NCBI RefSeq assembly: GCF_030052815.1
Contig: NC_079505.1
Coordinates: 3,124,369 to 3,188,368 of the forward strand
Reading direction: 5' to 3'
DNA: 64,000 nt
DNA from: Hevea brasiliensis
Lineage: Eukaryota > Streptophyta > Magnoliopsida > Malpighiales > Euphorbiaceae
In this document: positions 23,460 through 36,293 of the stretch, piece after piece
Layout: each line of letters starts with the position of its first letter
Numbering within the stretch: position 1 is the first letter of the stretch
Notes under the pieces: generated by a model
The model's database searches: none
What the model saw: only the letters and a program-made list of their open reading frames with translations
What the model was told of the DNA's origin: nothing
Position numbers and translations under genes: made by a program

Positions 23460-24348
23460 CTCGTCCGAGCATTTAATGCTCACGATGTTCCAGGCAATGC
23501 ATCTGTTAGCGGGACTCGCCAGCTGTTCTGACACGTCTCTCGAATATTTCAAAATTCCTTAAAGAGATCGACTAACTAGAGATTGGCATATTAAGATAAA
23601 TATTTCGAATTGCGGATCAGTTAAGGGTTGTTCAGTTAGGAACCAGATCGGATAAACACATCAGAGATCGGAAAATAATCAATGCAATAATAATAAGATG
23701 ATAATTGACAAAATAAATTTTTTTTCCAAAAGATTTAGAGTACATCATTTGGGCGATCTCTAGGGATCGGATTACATTAAAGGTCTGACTACATCATTTC
23801 GGTGATCTCTAGAGATCGGATCGGAATGATAGAGATCGGAAGAGGGGAGACCGGTATGAAAGATCGGAAAAGGAGCGTGTTAAGAAGATCAGAAAATAGG
23901 AGAGATCGGAAGGCAAAGAGAATAAGACAAATCCCAATAACCGTCGTCAGAATCAGAGCCGAGGTAGTTAAAGCGTTGCAGACGAAATTTCCACTGCACG
24001 CCTAAGAATCGCCCACAAATGCTGACAGGTGCCAGAGTATGTCATGACAGTCCTGTACATCCCAATCTCCACCGTTGATCTCACTTGCAAGGACGAGCCC
24101 AAAGCCTTTAGATCAAAGAGGAAGACGATAAGGCCGGCGCCTTTCATTCCCAGTCCTTGGATCGCCCAGGTCAGCAAAGTTTGGGACCATCAGATTAGAA
24201 GGAGAAAAGGACAAGTATTCTGAGAATGATCTCAGCCGTTCATTTTAATTCTCTTTAATTCTCAAGCATCCGATCATGTCCTTCAAAATCTAGACCCTCC
24301 ATCTCCCTCAAGGAAAATCCTGACCCTTCATGGGAAGCCCCCGATTCC

Positions 24349-24356
24349 TATAAATA
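24349..24356 (+). promoter_or_regulatory. Plus-strand TATA box in the LTR-like element
   Basis: TATAAATA preceded by a U3-like region (GATCTCAGCCGTTCATTTTA at 24228-24247, a word type common in plant U3s) and followed by a leader without ORFs. It suggests that the LTR is transcribed on the plus strand, opposite to the gene at 22580-23296; the two promoters fire away from each other. Confidence 0.5.
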
Positions 24357-25381
24357 CCTGCATGAAAAACTGTTGAGGGGACGAAAAAATATACAAAAGG
24401 TGGTAACTATAGTGGAAGAACTCTGAAACTTAATTCAGTTCGTTACTCTGCTATTTTTTTTGAGCTTTCATAAGAAAAACTTTTGAAACCAGTTTTCTGA
24501 AGTGTTTTCTTCAAAGGGGATTTTTGAATACTGAAACTCTTCCTTTTCAGTTCGTTCATTATCCCGTGGCACTCTCACTTTCTGTCTTTGTTATCTTTTA
24601 TTTCCACTCCTGTTGTCCAAGCTCAACTCCATTCAAACTCGGTTATTTTGACCCGACTGCATTTTAGCAAAGAATCCTTTGTTTCAAGGCGAACCTTAGC
24701 CTCCCGGCTATCAACCTGCAATCTTATTACGTTTTGTGATTCTGTAGTTAGTTCAATAGATTCAGCTCCCTACAGGTGAGTGCTTATATTGCTACTTTAT
24801 CAAATGCTCTTCTTTATTTACGTATTTTATTCATTCTTCTTATGTTTGTAATTTCCACCAAGTTTATACTGTATTTTAAACACGAAGACGGTCATTCTCG
24901 AGTTTACTTCTTTGTTAATCAGTCCATTCTTTGGTTAATCTTTATTACTTCTTAATACAGGAGTTCTTATCCCGAATAGCGTAGAAGTAACTAAACAAAA
25001 TGTAGGTAACTGTGTTTTAAGCGTTTCTTTGAAATAATAGAAGGTCTGGATAACAAGTCAGGAAAATAGTAAAGTATTAGGTCAACATAGAAAATAATTG
25101 GGAAAATGTCACAAAGCGAAATAAAACTAAATATTAGCTAAATGAATAGAACAGATCGGATATCAAAAGATATTGGCTAGGCGACCACTCAGGAGGTCGG
25201 TAAAATTCGGTTCAGTATCCCCTGTCTAGTCACGAGGTATCAAGGAGTTAAAAGAAGTCTTATTCCAATCCCTGGCACTCGTGAATATTAGAACCCTTGG
25301 TCTTAAGCTCTCATAATGTGTAGCTGCAATCAAACTTCAATCGGTCGGAAAAGTCCTTATCCGACCCCCATAAAAAATATG

Positions 25382-26045
25382 AGAGATCGGAGGAGAGTTC
25401 TTATCCGATTCTCACCAAAAATTTTAACAAATAATTTAAAAGAGGTCGGAGGAGAGTTCTTATCCGATCCTCAAGCCAAAAAATTTAATAAATATTAAAG
25501 AGATCGGAGGAGAGTTCTTATCCGGTTCTCAATCTAAAACTTTAACAAATATTCAAAAGAGACCGGAGGAGAGTTCTTATCCGGTTCTTAATCTAAAATT
25601 AGAATAAAATTTTTAAAAGAGATCGGAGGAGAGTTCTTATCCGGTTCTCAATCTAAAACTTTAACAAATATTCAAAAGAGACCGGAGGAGAGTTCTTATC
25701 CAGTTCTTAATCTAAAATTAGAATAAAATGTTTAAAAGAGATCGGAGGAGAGTTCTTATCCGATCCTCAAATCTAAAACTTTAATAAATATTAAAGAGAT
25801 CGGAGGAGAGTTCTTATCCGATTCTCACCTAGAATTTTAATAAATAATTTAAAAGAGGTCGGAGGAGAGTTCTTATCCGATTCTCAATCCAAATTTTAAC
25901 AAATATTTTAAAAGAGATCGGAGGAGAGTTCTTATCCGATTCTCAATCCAAAATTTTAAAAAGTGATCGGAGAAGAGTTCTTATTCGATCCAAAATTCTA
26001 ATTTTAATCTAAAAGAGATCGAAGGAGACTTCTCATCCGATTCTC
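25382..26045 (+). repeat. About 60-bp tandem repeat array
   Basis: About 12 units, each with the core GATCGGAGGAGAGTTCTTAT plus CCGATTCTCA and an AT-rich tail (AATTTTAACAAATA). The core recurs every 58-61 bases (about 25391, 25450, 25509, 25570, 25630, 25689, 25748 and so on). The last two units (from about 25965) are diverged. Simple tandem satellite inside the element: units are adjacent without unique spacers, so it is not a CRISPR array. Confidence 0.9.
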
Positions 26046-29000
26046 AAATTGAATTTTAACCAAATAACCCTTTCAAACAAAATTAACATACAACAGTAAC
26101 TCACTAAGGTTGTCTCATTTACTTATGTATCTGGGTAATCCAAATTTAGTGAAAAATCAAATATTCCTTTTTGTTAAAAGGATTAACATTTCCATTCAAG
26201 CCCTCCTAACTAATTTATAAAAATGCAAAGTTAAATCTACTTACCATTATTAAGGGACGAGGTGGGGTGCCTAACACCTTCCCCACCCGTTTACGGACCC
26301 CGAACCTAGAATCTCTGCCTTGAAGTGGTTTCATTTCAATTTATCTTCACAAACGGTTTTCTTTAGTTTCCCTCAAAATTAAAGTGGCGACTCCTCACTC
26401 TTTCCCACTTCGGTGAGTGATCATCCAGGCGACCGCAAAACACCTTGCGACACTCATTCATATAAAATTCATTCAAATCCATTACAATTTTAAAAATATA
26501 GAAAAGGGCTAGTTGTGCACAAACCTTAAATGAGTCTCCTCTTTCCTTGACTCACTTTTCCTTATCTTTCAATGTCTCCTTTTCTACTAAAAATACACAA
26601 TTAAAGTATTTTAATACCCCTCCCAATTATCTTCAATAGCTACTCAAATAAATGCCTAATGCATCCCTAAGTAAATTTTTAAATTTTAATATATTATGGG
26701 TCCAGGGCAGTTCTAGACCCTGACATTGCAACCCCATTTTAACTTAGTTCTAGTCATAATTTGATAAAATGTTCTTCATGAGAATTGTTCCTTTATATCT
26801 TAATTTTATTTTCCTTTTTGAATCATTCAATTTGGAGTTTGGTAGCTCTAGTTATAGCCAATTCACCAAGTACTAGTCCAGTGACCAATACTATTCTAGA
26901 GCAAGGTAGATTTTGGAACTCAACTTTATCAAGCTAATTGGATAAGTTATAGTCATAATTCGGCTTGGTGTTCTTCATATAAATTGTTCTCCTATGTCTC
27001 ATGGTTACACAAGTTTAAGAATCACTAAATTTGAAGTTGTTTAGGGTAAGTTATGGCTAATTAACCAACCTGGACTCATGAATCCTACAACTCCAAAATT
27101 CTAGGTTTCAGGTTAGCACTACAATTAATATTTAAGGGTCTTACACCCAAAATTTGAGTAAGGTTTCTAAACCAAAGTTGTAGCCTAATTCTTAGGTTTT
27201 TAGATCATTTTGGTTCATCCCATTTGTAATTTTCTAGTGAAATTTATGGTCTAATTACTCTGCTAGGCTCAAATGGTTAAAATGATTTTAGTGTAGGAAT
27301 TCCATATTGGGAAGTCCTAAATTCTCCTAACCATTTCCCTAAGTTGCTTTAGGATCTAGGTGCTGGTCAAAACACAAAACTTGTAGTTCTATATGTTATG
27401 AGCATTGTGGCTTTGAAATTACTACATTTGTAGTTTTGTAGCCCAAGTTATGGCAATTTTGCCAAAACTGGTCAAATATGTATTTGTCCAGAATTTCCAG
27501 GTTCAGTCTGGCTCTAAGGTAGATTTGTTGAACTAAATTTGTCTAGCAATTTGATCAATTTAGGGTCATAATTTAACTCTATAATCTTCATAAAAATTAT
27601 TCTTCTATGTTTCAGGTTTCCATTGGTTCAAGAATTAGGTTAAATGAAGTTTCCTAGAGTGAGTTATGCCTAATTTACTGAATACTGTTCATTTGATCAT
27701 TTTTTGTCAGGTCCATAATTGAAATCTGGATTTAAGGTTCATTTAGGGCAACTTATGGTTATTTTCTAGGCAAGGTGTCTCATGAAAATTCTAGTCCTAT
27801 GTCTTAAGTTTCATCTCCAATTGGCCTCACACCAATTGGAGCTATGTAACTCAAATTATGCTCATTCAAACCTGCTGGACTCAAGGGTCTAGAATTCTAG
27901 CAACTCAACACACCACCAATCCCTTCTTTCCTTTGATCAATTCACATCAATTCTCAATCAAAACATACCAAATGACCATAATTAAACCTTATACACATCA
28001 ATTGCATAACATACCACCAAAACCCTAATTTCCATAAACCCTAATTTTTCCATCTTACTAATTCATGCAATTTCATGAAATTTCAATACACTAATCATGT
28101 ATACAACCTTACACAAGCTAGAATTCACCATCAATTCAATCAAAACACATTAACCCTAACATCCTTCAAGTTGGCCGAAATTCACTCTTAAAGTTCATGC
28201 ATGATTTTCATTTTTTTCTTAAGTTATTTTCTCCATATTCAAGCTCCATTCAACACATATGTAACAAGTTTAAGCTCACAATACTCTTACCTTTAATTGA
28301 GCTTCTCACTCTTCAATTCCCTTCAATTTTTCTTGTTTCTTCTTCTCCTAATCTTCACTTTGAGGCTTAATTAGAGGGTTTCTACTAATTTAGTAGAAAA
28401 CTTATGGAAGAAAGGTGGGGAATCAAAGCTTGAATTGAGTTGTTAATGGAAGAGAGAGAGAGAGAACAAGGGTGGTCAGCTCATTTTAGAAGCAGAAGAT
28501 GATATTTTTGTTTTATTTTTTTTTTACAATTTTTTCTTCTTTAAGTAAGATAATTATCCCCAAAATTTAAATAATTAAAATTTTAATTTTAATTGTGTCA
28601 TCAATGTGTCATGCTTATATCATAAAGAAATTTAAAATTAGAAATTTTATTTCTTTTTCTTTTCCTTCCCTACACTTATTCATTTTTAATTCCTTTTTTA
28701 ATATTTTAATCTCACACAATTTAATGGACATTTAGGTGAAAAATCACCTCTAGGAGTGAATTGACTAAAATGCCCCTCATCGGGTTATAGTCCATTTTTT
28801 AATAATGTCCGATGAGTTCTTAAGTTCCGATTTACTTATTTGTACTTGTTCCCTTTTTATTTCCATGATTTTATAATTCTCAGTAGTTTCACAATTAACC
28901 CTCAACTAAGGATGTCATAGGGTCCCACACGAATTTAGAGTAGCAACTGAGCTCATAGTTGCTTCCCGGGTCGATCACCCATCTTCAGAACTCTAAGCTC

Positions 29001-29216
29001 ATTTAACCTATTTGTGCTTCATTACTCCTATTTTAATCCAACTTCATTTGCTCTTTATTACTTTTATTTATGGCTCTTCTATGTGAACTAAGTATAATTC
29101 CAGGCATTATAGCCGTCCAGACAGACACTAGTCACCAGAACAGTAGAATGTACGGATTACTTAATTTGAGGGTGTTACATTTTTTTTTTTCATTACTCCC
29201 TCTGGGTAATTTCCCC

Positions 29217-29363
29217 CATAAAGCAAGTTGAAGTAGCAACAACAGCAGCAACAGAAGGAGAAGACCCACTTTGGGATTTTCCTTTTTCTTAATTCTACCA
29301 CCTTTGGTTGATGATAATGGTGGTGAAATTCCCATGAATCTCTTCACAGCCTCAAAAAGCTTC
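29217..29363. other. Unique flank between the foldback element and LTR B
   Basis: Non-repetitive sequence; on the minus strand it reads KRFMGISPPLSSTKGGRIKK and then a leucine run. With LTR B and one target copy (GCTTC) left out, the frame stays open into 36294-36380 (reading VYDWIKNAFVHLDN there). It could be a gene remnant, but I do not recognise the family and the leucine run comes from a simple CAG/CAA-type repeat. Confidence 0.25.
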
Positions 29364-30593
29364 TGTCACACCTTACCCCTCCATAAAGCATAACATGATC
29401 CCGTAGTATACTTAATGAATTACCGAACTTTACCTACCGATAACCCATTAAATATACTACAAGGGATTTTAAATCAAATTCAATTCATTTTAAGGTGTAA
29501 AGTGATGTTGAATCATTATTAAAAAGTCTTTAGTTGGAGTTTAGGTTATAAGTTAAAATTTTGATTAATTCGATATTTCACAAATTTTGCAAAAATTTTG
29601 ACAGAGTGCCAGCTATAATTTAAGAAAATAATTTTTCAAAAACCTGTTAGAACACTCCCAATATATGTGTTTCAACCCCAACTCCAATATTTCAACACAA
29701 CTCAATCTTAACAAACACAATTTCAAATAATTCATTATTTGAAAAATATAAAAAGGAACTTAAGCATTTCATTAATAAGAAATAATAGGTTTACATTATA
29801 AATGTTTACAGTGATCAAAAATAAATTTCAAAACCTTTATACAACTGCTCAAGTCTGTTATACAAATACACACAGAAACATATACATTAAACAAAAATCT
29901 ACAAGGGTATAATCTATATATCCGGTAAGAACTCCAAAATGCTGATCACTCCAAGTCACAAGTAGCCTACTCTGCTGCTTTATCTACCTCTTTACCTGCG
30001 ATAGCATAAACAAGCTATCGCTGAGCCAAAAACTTAGTGGTGCACAATAATAAATTTTAAAGTCACTAAAAATAAAATCATTAATTGATAAACAGAAATT
30101 TGAAATTTCTCACAATCATAGTTCACAAAGTTGATGTCAACATTTTTAATAACATTTTATCAAAATAAATTGTAAACCATAGTGTTGCCAATCAACAACA
30201 CAACTTAGGTCATAACACAAAATTTCCAATCAATACCGTGTTATACACCACGACAAAGCAATCTCAACCCTCCTAATCGAATCAATGAGGGAGGTGGCTA
30301 GCTAGCTAGCTATATGAGTACTCATCCAATCTCAACCCCATAAATGGAGGAGGAACACAATAGTATTGCTATGCTAAGTGTGATCTCGAAATACAATTCA
30401 AAATCATATCGTTCAAACATTTCATGCAAAGCACTAACATTTTTCATTCCAAATTTTCATTTACAAAGTAGGCAACATACTATTTTTCTATAAATTGTAA
30501 GCCATAATAATCAAAATTAAATTCACACATTTATTCAACAAATTTCCAAGTGAAAAACAAAGGGTTAAAATTTATTGTGCATAAATCTCTTAT

Positions 30594-33500
30594 TGTGACA
30601 CCCCTTACCCGACTACAGTGTAGCCGAGCAAGTTATGCCACTCAGTGTGCCGAGCACTCTATTTTTCTTAATTCATTTTTATTCTTCCTTTTGAATATAA
30701 CTTGTGAAATATAATTCATTTTAAGCCATTTATCAAAATTACTATTTATTTGAGGTTCCGAAAAATTTTTAAGAAAATCCGGCGGAGTACCGGCTAAAAA
30801 TGGAGAAAACAGTTCTTCGGAACCTGTGAAAAACACTTCCTATATTCATTTTCCATCATCTCAACTGCATTTATCAAATTCTCAACATTGTTTCTCAATT
30901 TCAGTTCTCAACATTTGTCAACCATTCATTTCTCAATCATTCATCCATCTCATATGATACCATGCATATATGATAGATAAACATTCACTTTTCCATTTAC
31001 AACCACACTTTTCATTATTTACATGAATATCAAAATATATTACATAAGTTCAAATACATATGAGAAAATAAAATCAATTACAAAATACCAAAATGACATC
31101 TAGCGTCCTACCAATGCACTGCAGACAGTGAGGTGACACAGACACTATGCAGAACTGCAAGATGGACTCACCCAATCTGTGGTCTACTTGCTCTCGATCA
31201 GTATCTTCAGTACCTACGCGTTGCAAAAGCGACGCGCTAAGCATAAAGCTTAGTGGTGCAAATAATAAAATAGAAAGAAATAATATGCAATATAAAAATC
31301 ATAATTTCTTAGCCATTGTGTTCATAAGAACTGAATAATTACCAACTTAGTGTTTAGTCGAGGGCTAATTACGTTTTATGATATTAACTTCTTCATGCAT
31401 TTTGTTAATTATTTTCTTCATGATCTTGAGTTTCTTTGTATTCTATCGTAATCATTCCTGATATTTAATTTTCATATTTTCTTTAACAATCAGTTCAATT
31501 ACAATTATACTTTTCCATGCCCAAGTAACCTATCTTTGGACAAGCTGGATCGATAACGGGTCGTTAGGCTGGACCATGATTGCCTCGGGACGTCATACCA
31601 TGGGACGCAGAACGTCAACCACGTATGCAGTCAGTATGGCTAAAAAGCCATGATATCACATAATTGGCATAAAAGCCATGAATACGGGCATAAAAGCCAT
31701 GGATACGGGCATAAAGCCATGAATACAGGCATAAAAGCCTTTTCTTTCGCAGTACTGCTAAAACAATACCCTATTGGCATGCCAAACTATCCAAACCAAT
31801 CACATTAGGCCTACTAGGGCATTTTGCATTTTTAAGTTTCACAATTTTTGGATTTCAAGTTTTCATGTAACTATTCATTTCATTAGTCAACTAAAATGTT
31901 GACTTTTGCATAAAACATAGGTGCATTGGTTTTAACACTCCCAATGTACCCCATTTTGCATTTAAAACTTGTTAGTTTTGGTCACTTTCTCAAAGCTTAG
32001 GTCATTTTGGCAAAATTGCCAATTTTTAGTTTTGGTGTCACATTCACCTCATTGGTCAACAAAAATGTTGACTTTTAGAATAAAAATGTGTACATTGACT
32101 TTGGCACTCCCAACATACCACATTTGGTGTTTAAAACTTGTTGGCATTAAGTGTTAATACCATTCCAAAGTGTAACTCAACACAAGCAGAATTTTCAGTT
32201 TTGGTGAGTCAACTCCACTGTTCCATTGGACACTGTTACTGTAGGAATTTGAAGAAATGTAAAACATGAAAGTTGTTCCTTATTTTGTCTAGTTGAATTT
32301 CATTTTTTGAATCACTCCATTTGGAGTTTTGTAGCTCCAGATATGGTCCAAAGACCCAAGCTGGCCGAATGTGCATTCTGCAGAAAATTACCATATCTAC
32401 AGTGCATGAACAGTAACTAGAGTCACTTGGTTGGATGGGTTCTGGCTATAATTTGGGGTAGGTTCCTTCATGAAAGTTGTTTGTCTATGTCTTAACTTGT
32501 TGCTGTAAAAATTTCAGGTCAATTGACCAAATCTACAGTGAGTTATGGCCAAATGAATAGTTACTGTTCATTTGGTCAATTCTGCAGAAGCTGTTTCAGG
32601 GTATCCGGATTGGGGCCAAGTTTTGGTCCTCTTGCTTTGGTCTTTTGGGCATGGTTTCTTCAGCAAAAATGTGTCATTATAAGCCTAGTTTCATGTCCAA
32701 TTGGCCAAACATCAATTGGACTAACACAGCCCAAGTTATGGCAGTGCAAAGGGACTGAATTTTCAGTCCCTATGCTGCTGTCCATAGGCAGATTTCACCT
32801 TCACTTTACCATCCAATTTTTCAGTTCTAATTAGGGTCAACCTACCTAAAATGGTCACTAATTGACCATTAAAAAGTTCTCTAACCATTTCCTAAGCTAA
32901 GTCACAATTTCACCTTTCCAAACCCTAATGTCCAAACCAATTACTCATAAACCTTGATTAACATGCTTAGTTCAATCTCCATGCATATTAATACCTTAAC
33001 CATGATTTCCAACCACTCTAAGTCCAACAAAACACTCATTTCTATTCCTTCAATAGGGCTGCCAAAATTCATGGCATTCATACACATAATTGTTATTCAT
33101 TTTAGTTACAATTCCTTACTTATTTCAAGTCCCTTAACATAGAAATAAGGAGTTTTAGGGGTATATATGCACTAACATTGATTAGGGAGATTTTTCCCAA
33201 GCTCAAAACTTCACTTTACTTCTTCTTCTTGGCTGCCAAAAGATTCCCCAAGAGGTATGGACAAGTTTTGATGAAGGTGACTTAGGGTTTAGTAGTGGAA
33301 ATTCAAGGGAAATGGGAGTAATGAAAGAAATTTCTATGGAGGGCTATGGAGAAGAGAAAAACGTCTTGAGGAAGAAGAAGAAGAGCAGCTGCATTTTTGT
33401 TTCTTTTGGTCTTCATTTAGTCTATTTTATTGGCTATTTAAATGGTAGTTTAAAGGTGATTGGTGGTGGCTTTTTAATGACATCACCTTATGTCATAATT

Positions 33501-34036
33501 AAGCCTTTTTTTTCATTTTCTTTTCTTTCCTCTACTACTCATTTTTAATTTAATTTTTAGTAATGTTTATTCATATTTTATGTCATATTAATTATTTACT
33601 TAACTGGACAAGTCGGCCAAAAATCACCTCTGAAGGCGAAATGACCAAAATGCCCTCCGTTTGGCTTAACGGGTCAAAATTGGCTGTACCGATTGAAAAA
33701 TTTTTCTAGGTATTTTCTTGGCATTCTAATGCCATGGGAACCTCAATAACCCTTCTCTGGAGTCCCAAAAATTATTTTATAGTTTTTCCCCCGGGTCTAG
33801 GGCTCCTCGTTGCAGAATCAAGAACTTCCTCGATTACCCATCGCTTGGGCACCGGCTCGTTGAACTTGTTTGTATTTTATTTCTAAAATTTTTACTAAAT
33901 TTTTCTTGTCAATATTTGAGTTATTTATGGTTTCTCACTTAAGTTTAAATATTTTTCCGAACGTTCTAGCTGTCCGGACCGACACCGGTCACCGGAACAG
34001 TAGAATGTACGGAGTTGCTACGGGGAGGGTGTTACA
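30594..34036 (-). mobile_element. Solo LTR C, nested in LTR B
   Basis: 3443 bp, starts TGTGACACCCCTTACC and ends GAGGGTGTTACA, flanked by the exact duplication CTTAT at 30589-30593 and 34037-34041. It is related to A and B but from another subfamily, with a different first 1 kb. It has blocks similar to A and B such as TAGTGGTGCA and a GGACCGACACCGGTCACCGG segment near the right end. No ORF of significance. Confidence 0.9.
31645..31745. repeat. Short tandem repeat in LTR C
   Basis: Four to five imperfect copies of a 20-22-base unit built on GGCATAAAAGCCATGAATAC. Each unit contains a GGC..GCC pairing. Confidence 0.85.
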
Positions 34037-36293
34037 CTTATGCTCGCCTTAACTCAATCCGCTCTACCTCCTTCCTCGGAAGGCTCTTTTCCCACTGAAA
34101 CACAAAATTAAAGTGTTTCAATACCTATCCAAATCATTCCTAATAATAATTCAAACAATTGACTTTTTCTTCTTAAATGTACTTATAAGATCTCCTAAGT
34201 TGAGTTCTTTGTGTTTAATGTTATAGTGTTACTATTCATTTGACTAGTTATGTAAAATATTGAATTTATCATACATAATAGGTATACCAATTTTAAACTC
34301 ATGATCATACCACATTTTGGATTCTACATTTATTGGCATTGGTTGCTAATCTCAATTCAAAGATCATTGGAAGAAATTCCAAAAATTCAGATTTGATCAC
34401 TTGGGTTTACTGTTCATTGGACCTTTCTACAATGGAAATTTGGCTAAACTTCCTTCATCAAAGTTGTTCCTTAATGTGTCTAGTTTAATTCCTTTTTGAA
34501 TCACTCCATTTGGAGTTTTGTAGCTTAAGTTATATCATTTTGACCATGGCTGGCCGGATTGGTCATTTTTCAAAATTCTGGGCAAATTAGGGTTCTGGCA
34601 GTTTTAGTGAGCTAACTTTGGTTAGCAATTTGATTAGGTTATGGTCAGAATTTGGGTTTCTATTCTTCATGAAAGTTGTTCTAATATGTCGAATCTTTTC
34701 AATCATTTAAAAATTAGGTTATTTGGACCTCTCTATACAAAGCTATGACCATTTGAACATATACTGTTCATTTGGTCAATTCCGCCCAGAATTAGGACAC
34801 CAATTCTGCCTAGAATTAGGACACCAATTCTGGATTCAACCCAATTTTAGACTAACTTGTGATCACTTTTTGGGCAAGGTTCCTTCATAAAAAATGTAGC
34901 ATTATGACCCTAATTTCATCTTCAATTAGCCTCACACCAATTGGAGCAACACAATTCAACTTATAGCTATTTAAATGGACAAAGGTCAAGCTGTCTAGAT
35001 TTCAACCAAACCACATTCACACTCACTTCAATTCCATTCATCAAATTGCACTTATATTCACCCTAATTGACCATAATTAAGCATCACAATGTCAATTGGT
35101 CAACAATTCCTAGAAATCCCCAATTTTACACCAAAACCCTAATTTCCATCTTCAAAATTCCATAACTCATGCAATTTATTTTATTTCAACATACAAATCA
35201 AACATGCTTCATCAATTAAGCTTAATTACATATTTAATTTCATTCAAGCCTATCAAACCCTAATACCCCATGGCTGCTGAAATTTGCTTCTCAAAATTCA
35301 AACATAATTTCATCCATTTCTAATGCTAGCTCATCTTAATTAAGCTTAATTTCAAGAAATCTAAAGAAATTAGGCTTAAACATAAATTTACCTCAATTAG
35401 ACAATTTTTCCAAGCTTCCTATCTTCAATATTTCTTCTCTTTCTTGTTCCCAATCTTCTTACCAAGACCCAAAAGCAAGGTTTAATTAAGGAAACTAGGA
35501 AATTTATGGCTAAAATTAGGGTTCTAAAAGCTTAAGAGTTGGCTTCAATGGTGGAAGAAAGATGAAAGTGAGAGAGAAGAGAGAGAGAAACAATTAGGCC
35601 AAGAAGAAGAAGATAAGAGAAATTTCCTTTTTTTTTTTTAATTGGTCACTTTATGTAGTTAATTATCCCTTAATTTCAAAATTTAAAAATTATAAATTAT
35701 TATTGTATCATGCTTACTTATGCATGATGTCATAATTCCCTTTATTGAATTTCTTTTCTTTTCTTTTTCCTTTCCTTTCACATACCTCTTATGTTTTTAA
35801 TTATTTTTCATAATTTTAATTTCCTACATTTTAATGGATCTTTAGGCCAAGAGTCACCTCTAATAGTGAATTGACCATTTTGCCTATTATCGGTCTGATC
35901 AGTTTTTTCAATCGCACTAGGTTACTTCCTGAACCCTGATTCAATTATTTGAACTAGTTCTCTATTCTTTTCTGTGATTTTTACACTACCATTAGTTTTT
36001 CAATAATCCTTAGGCTTGGGATGCCATAAGGTCCCACACAAAATCAGGGTAGCAACTGAGCTCGCAGCCACTTCCCAGTTCGGTTACCCATCGTTATGAC
36101 CTCAGCTCATTTAACCGATTATGTTTTATTTTTCTTATTTCCATTTCACCTTCATGTAATTTCTATTAATTTTTATTTAGGGCTTTTCTAAATGACACAA
36201 ATATAGTTCTAGACATCCTGACTGTCCGAACAGATACTATTCATTGGAACTGTAGATTGTATAAACTACTTATTATGGGGGTGTTACAGCTTC

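Larger units (their letters stand above)
21003..26452 (+). mobile_element. 5.45-kb LTR-like element (possible Tat/Ogre-type solo LTR)
   Basis: Termini TGTCGACACC and CACCTTGCGACA, flanked by an exact 5-bp duplication CTCAT (20998-21002 and 26453-26457), so this is one insertion inside LTR A. No second internal copy of the terminal sequences was found, so it is either one very long solo LTR or a non-autonomous element without LTRs. A plus-strand TATAAATA box at 24349-24356 follows a U3-like region; GTGGCGACTCC near the right end is wording I associate with Tat-lineage LTRs (memory, not verified). On the minus strand it carries two ORFs with their own TATA box, and toward the right end a tandem array. 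It is richer in GC than its surroundings. Confidence 0.75.
19722..29179 (-). mobile_element. Solo LTR A (Ty3/gypsy, chromovirus-like), interrupted
   Basis: Starts TGTCACACCTTACCCC and ends GAGGGTGTTACA on the plus strand; flanked by TTTTT at 19717-19721 and 29180-29184. The parts 19722-21002 and 26458-29179 match the two halves of LTR B (29364-30593 and 34042-36288). Shared blocks include the hallmark CTATCGCTGAG..GGTGCACAA and, near the right end, GGTCCCACAC..AGTAGCAACTGAGCTC. Without the nested insert it is about 4.0 kb. There is no gag or pol, so it is a solo LTR left by recombination. The T-run is the poly-T of the foldback arm that it entered. Confidence 0.85.
18524..29216. mobile_element. 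Foldback element with about 300-bp inverted arms, split by nested LTRs
   Basis: Left arm 18524 to about 18832; right arm about 19430-19721 plus 29185-29216. The right arm is the reverse complement of the left: GGGGAAATTACC..GA.GGAGTAATG at the tips, then CCAAAAGGGG, GATTTATTTACCAAAAGGGG, TGAGAAGTG, AAAGTTGTCAGCCGGACTCTAC and GGACTTATTTGT. The right arm is interrupted by the solo LTR at 19722-29179. Without it the element is about 1.23 kb. The core (18833-19429) is AT-rich with a TATAAATA box at 18837-18844 and small hairpins. I found no clear target duplication and no transposase, so the superfamily is not assigned. ORFs 18600-18914 and 18778-19056 lie in the arm and core and look accidental. 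Confidence 0.85.
29364..36288 (-). mobile_element. Solo LTR B (same family as A), interrupted by LTR C
   Basis: Starts TGTCACACCTTACCCC and ends GGGGGTGTTACA; flanked by the exact 5-bp duplication GCTTC at 29359-29363 and 36289-36293. Net length is about 3.48 kb after removing LTR C. Similar to LTR A over both halves. No coding sequence; the short ORFs inside are accidental. Confidence 0.9.

Noticed and set aside
25382..26045. CRISPR-like regular repeats
   Set aside because: Units are directly adjacent tandem copies without unique spacers, in a plant retroelement. This is a satellite-type array.
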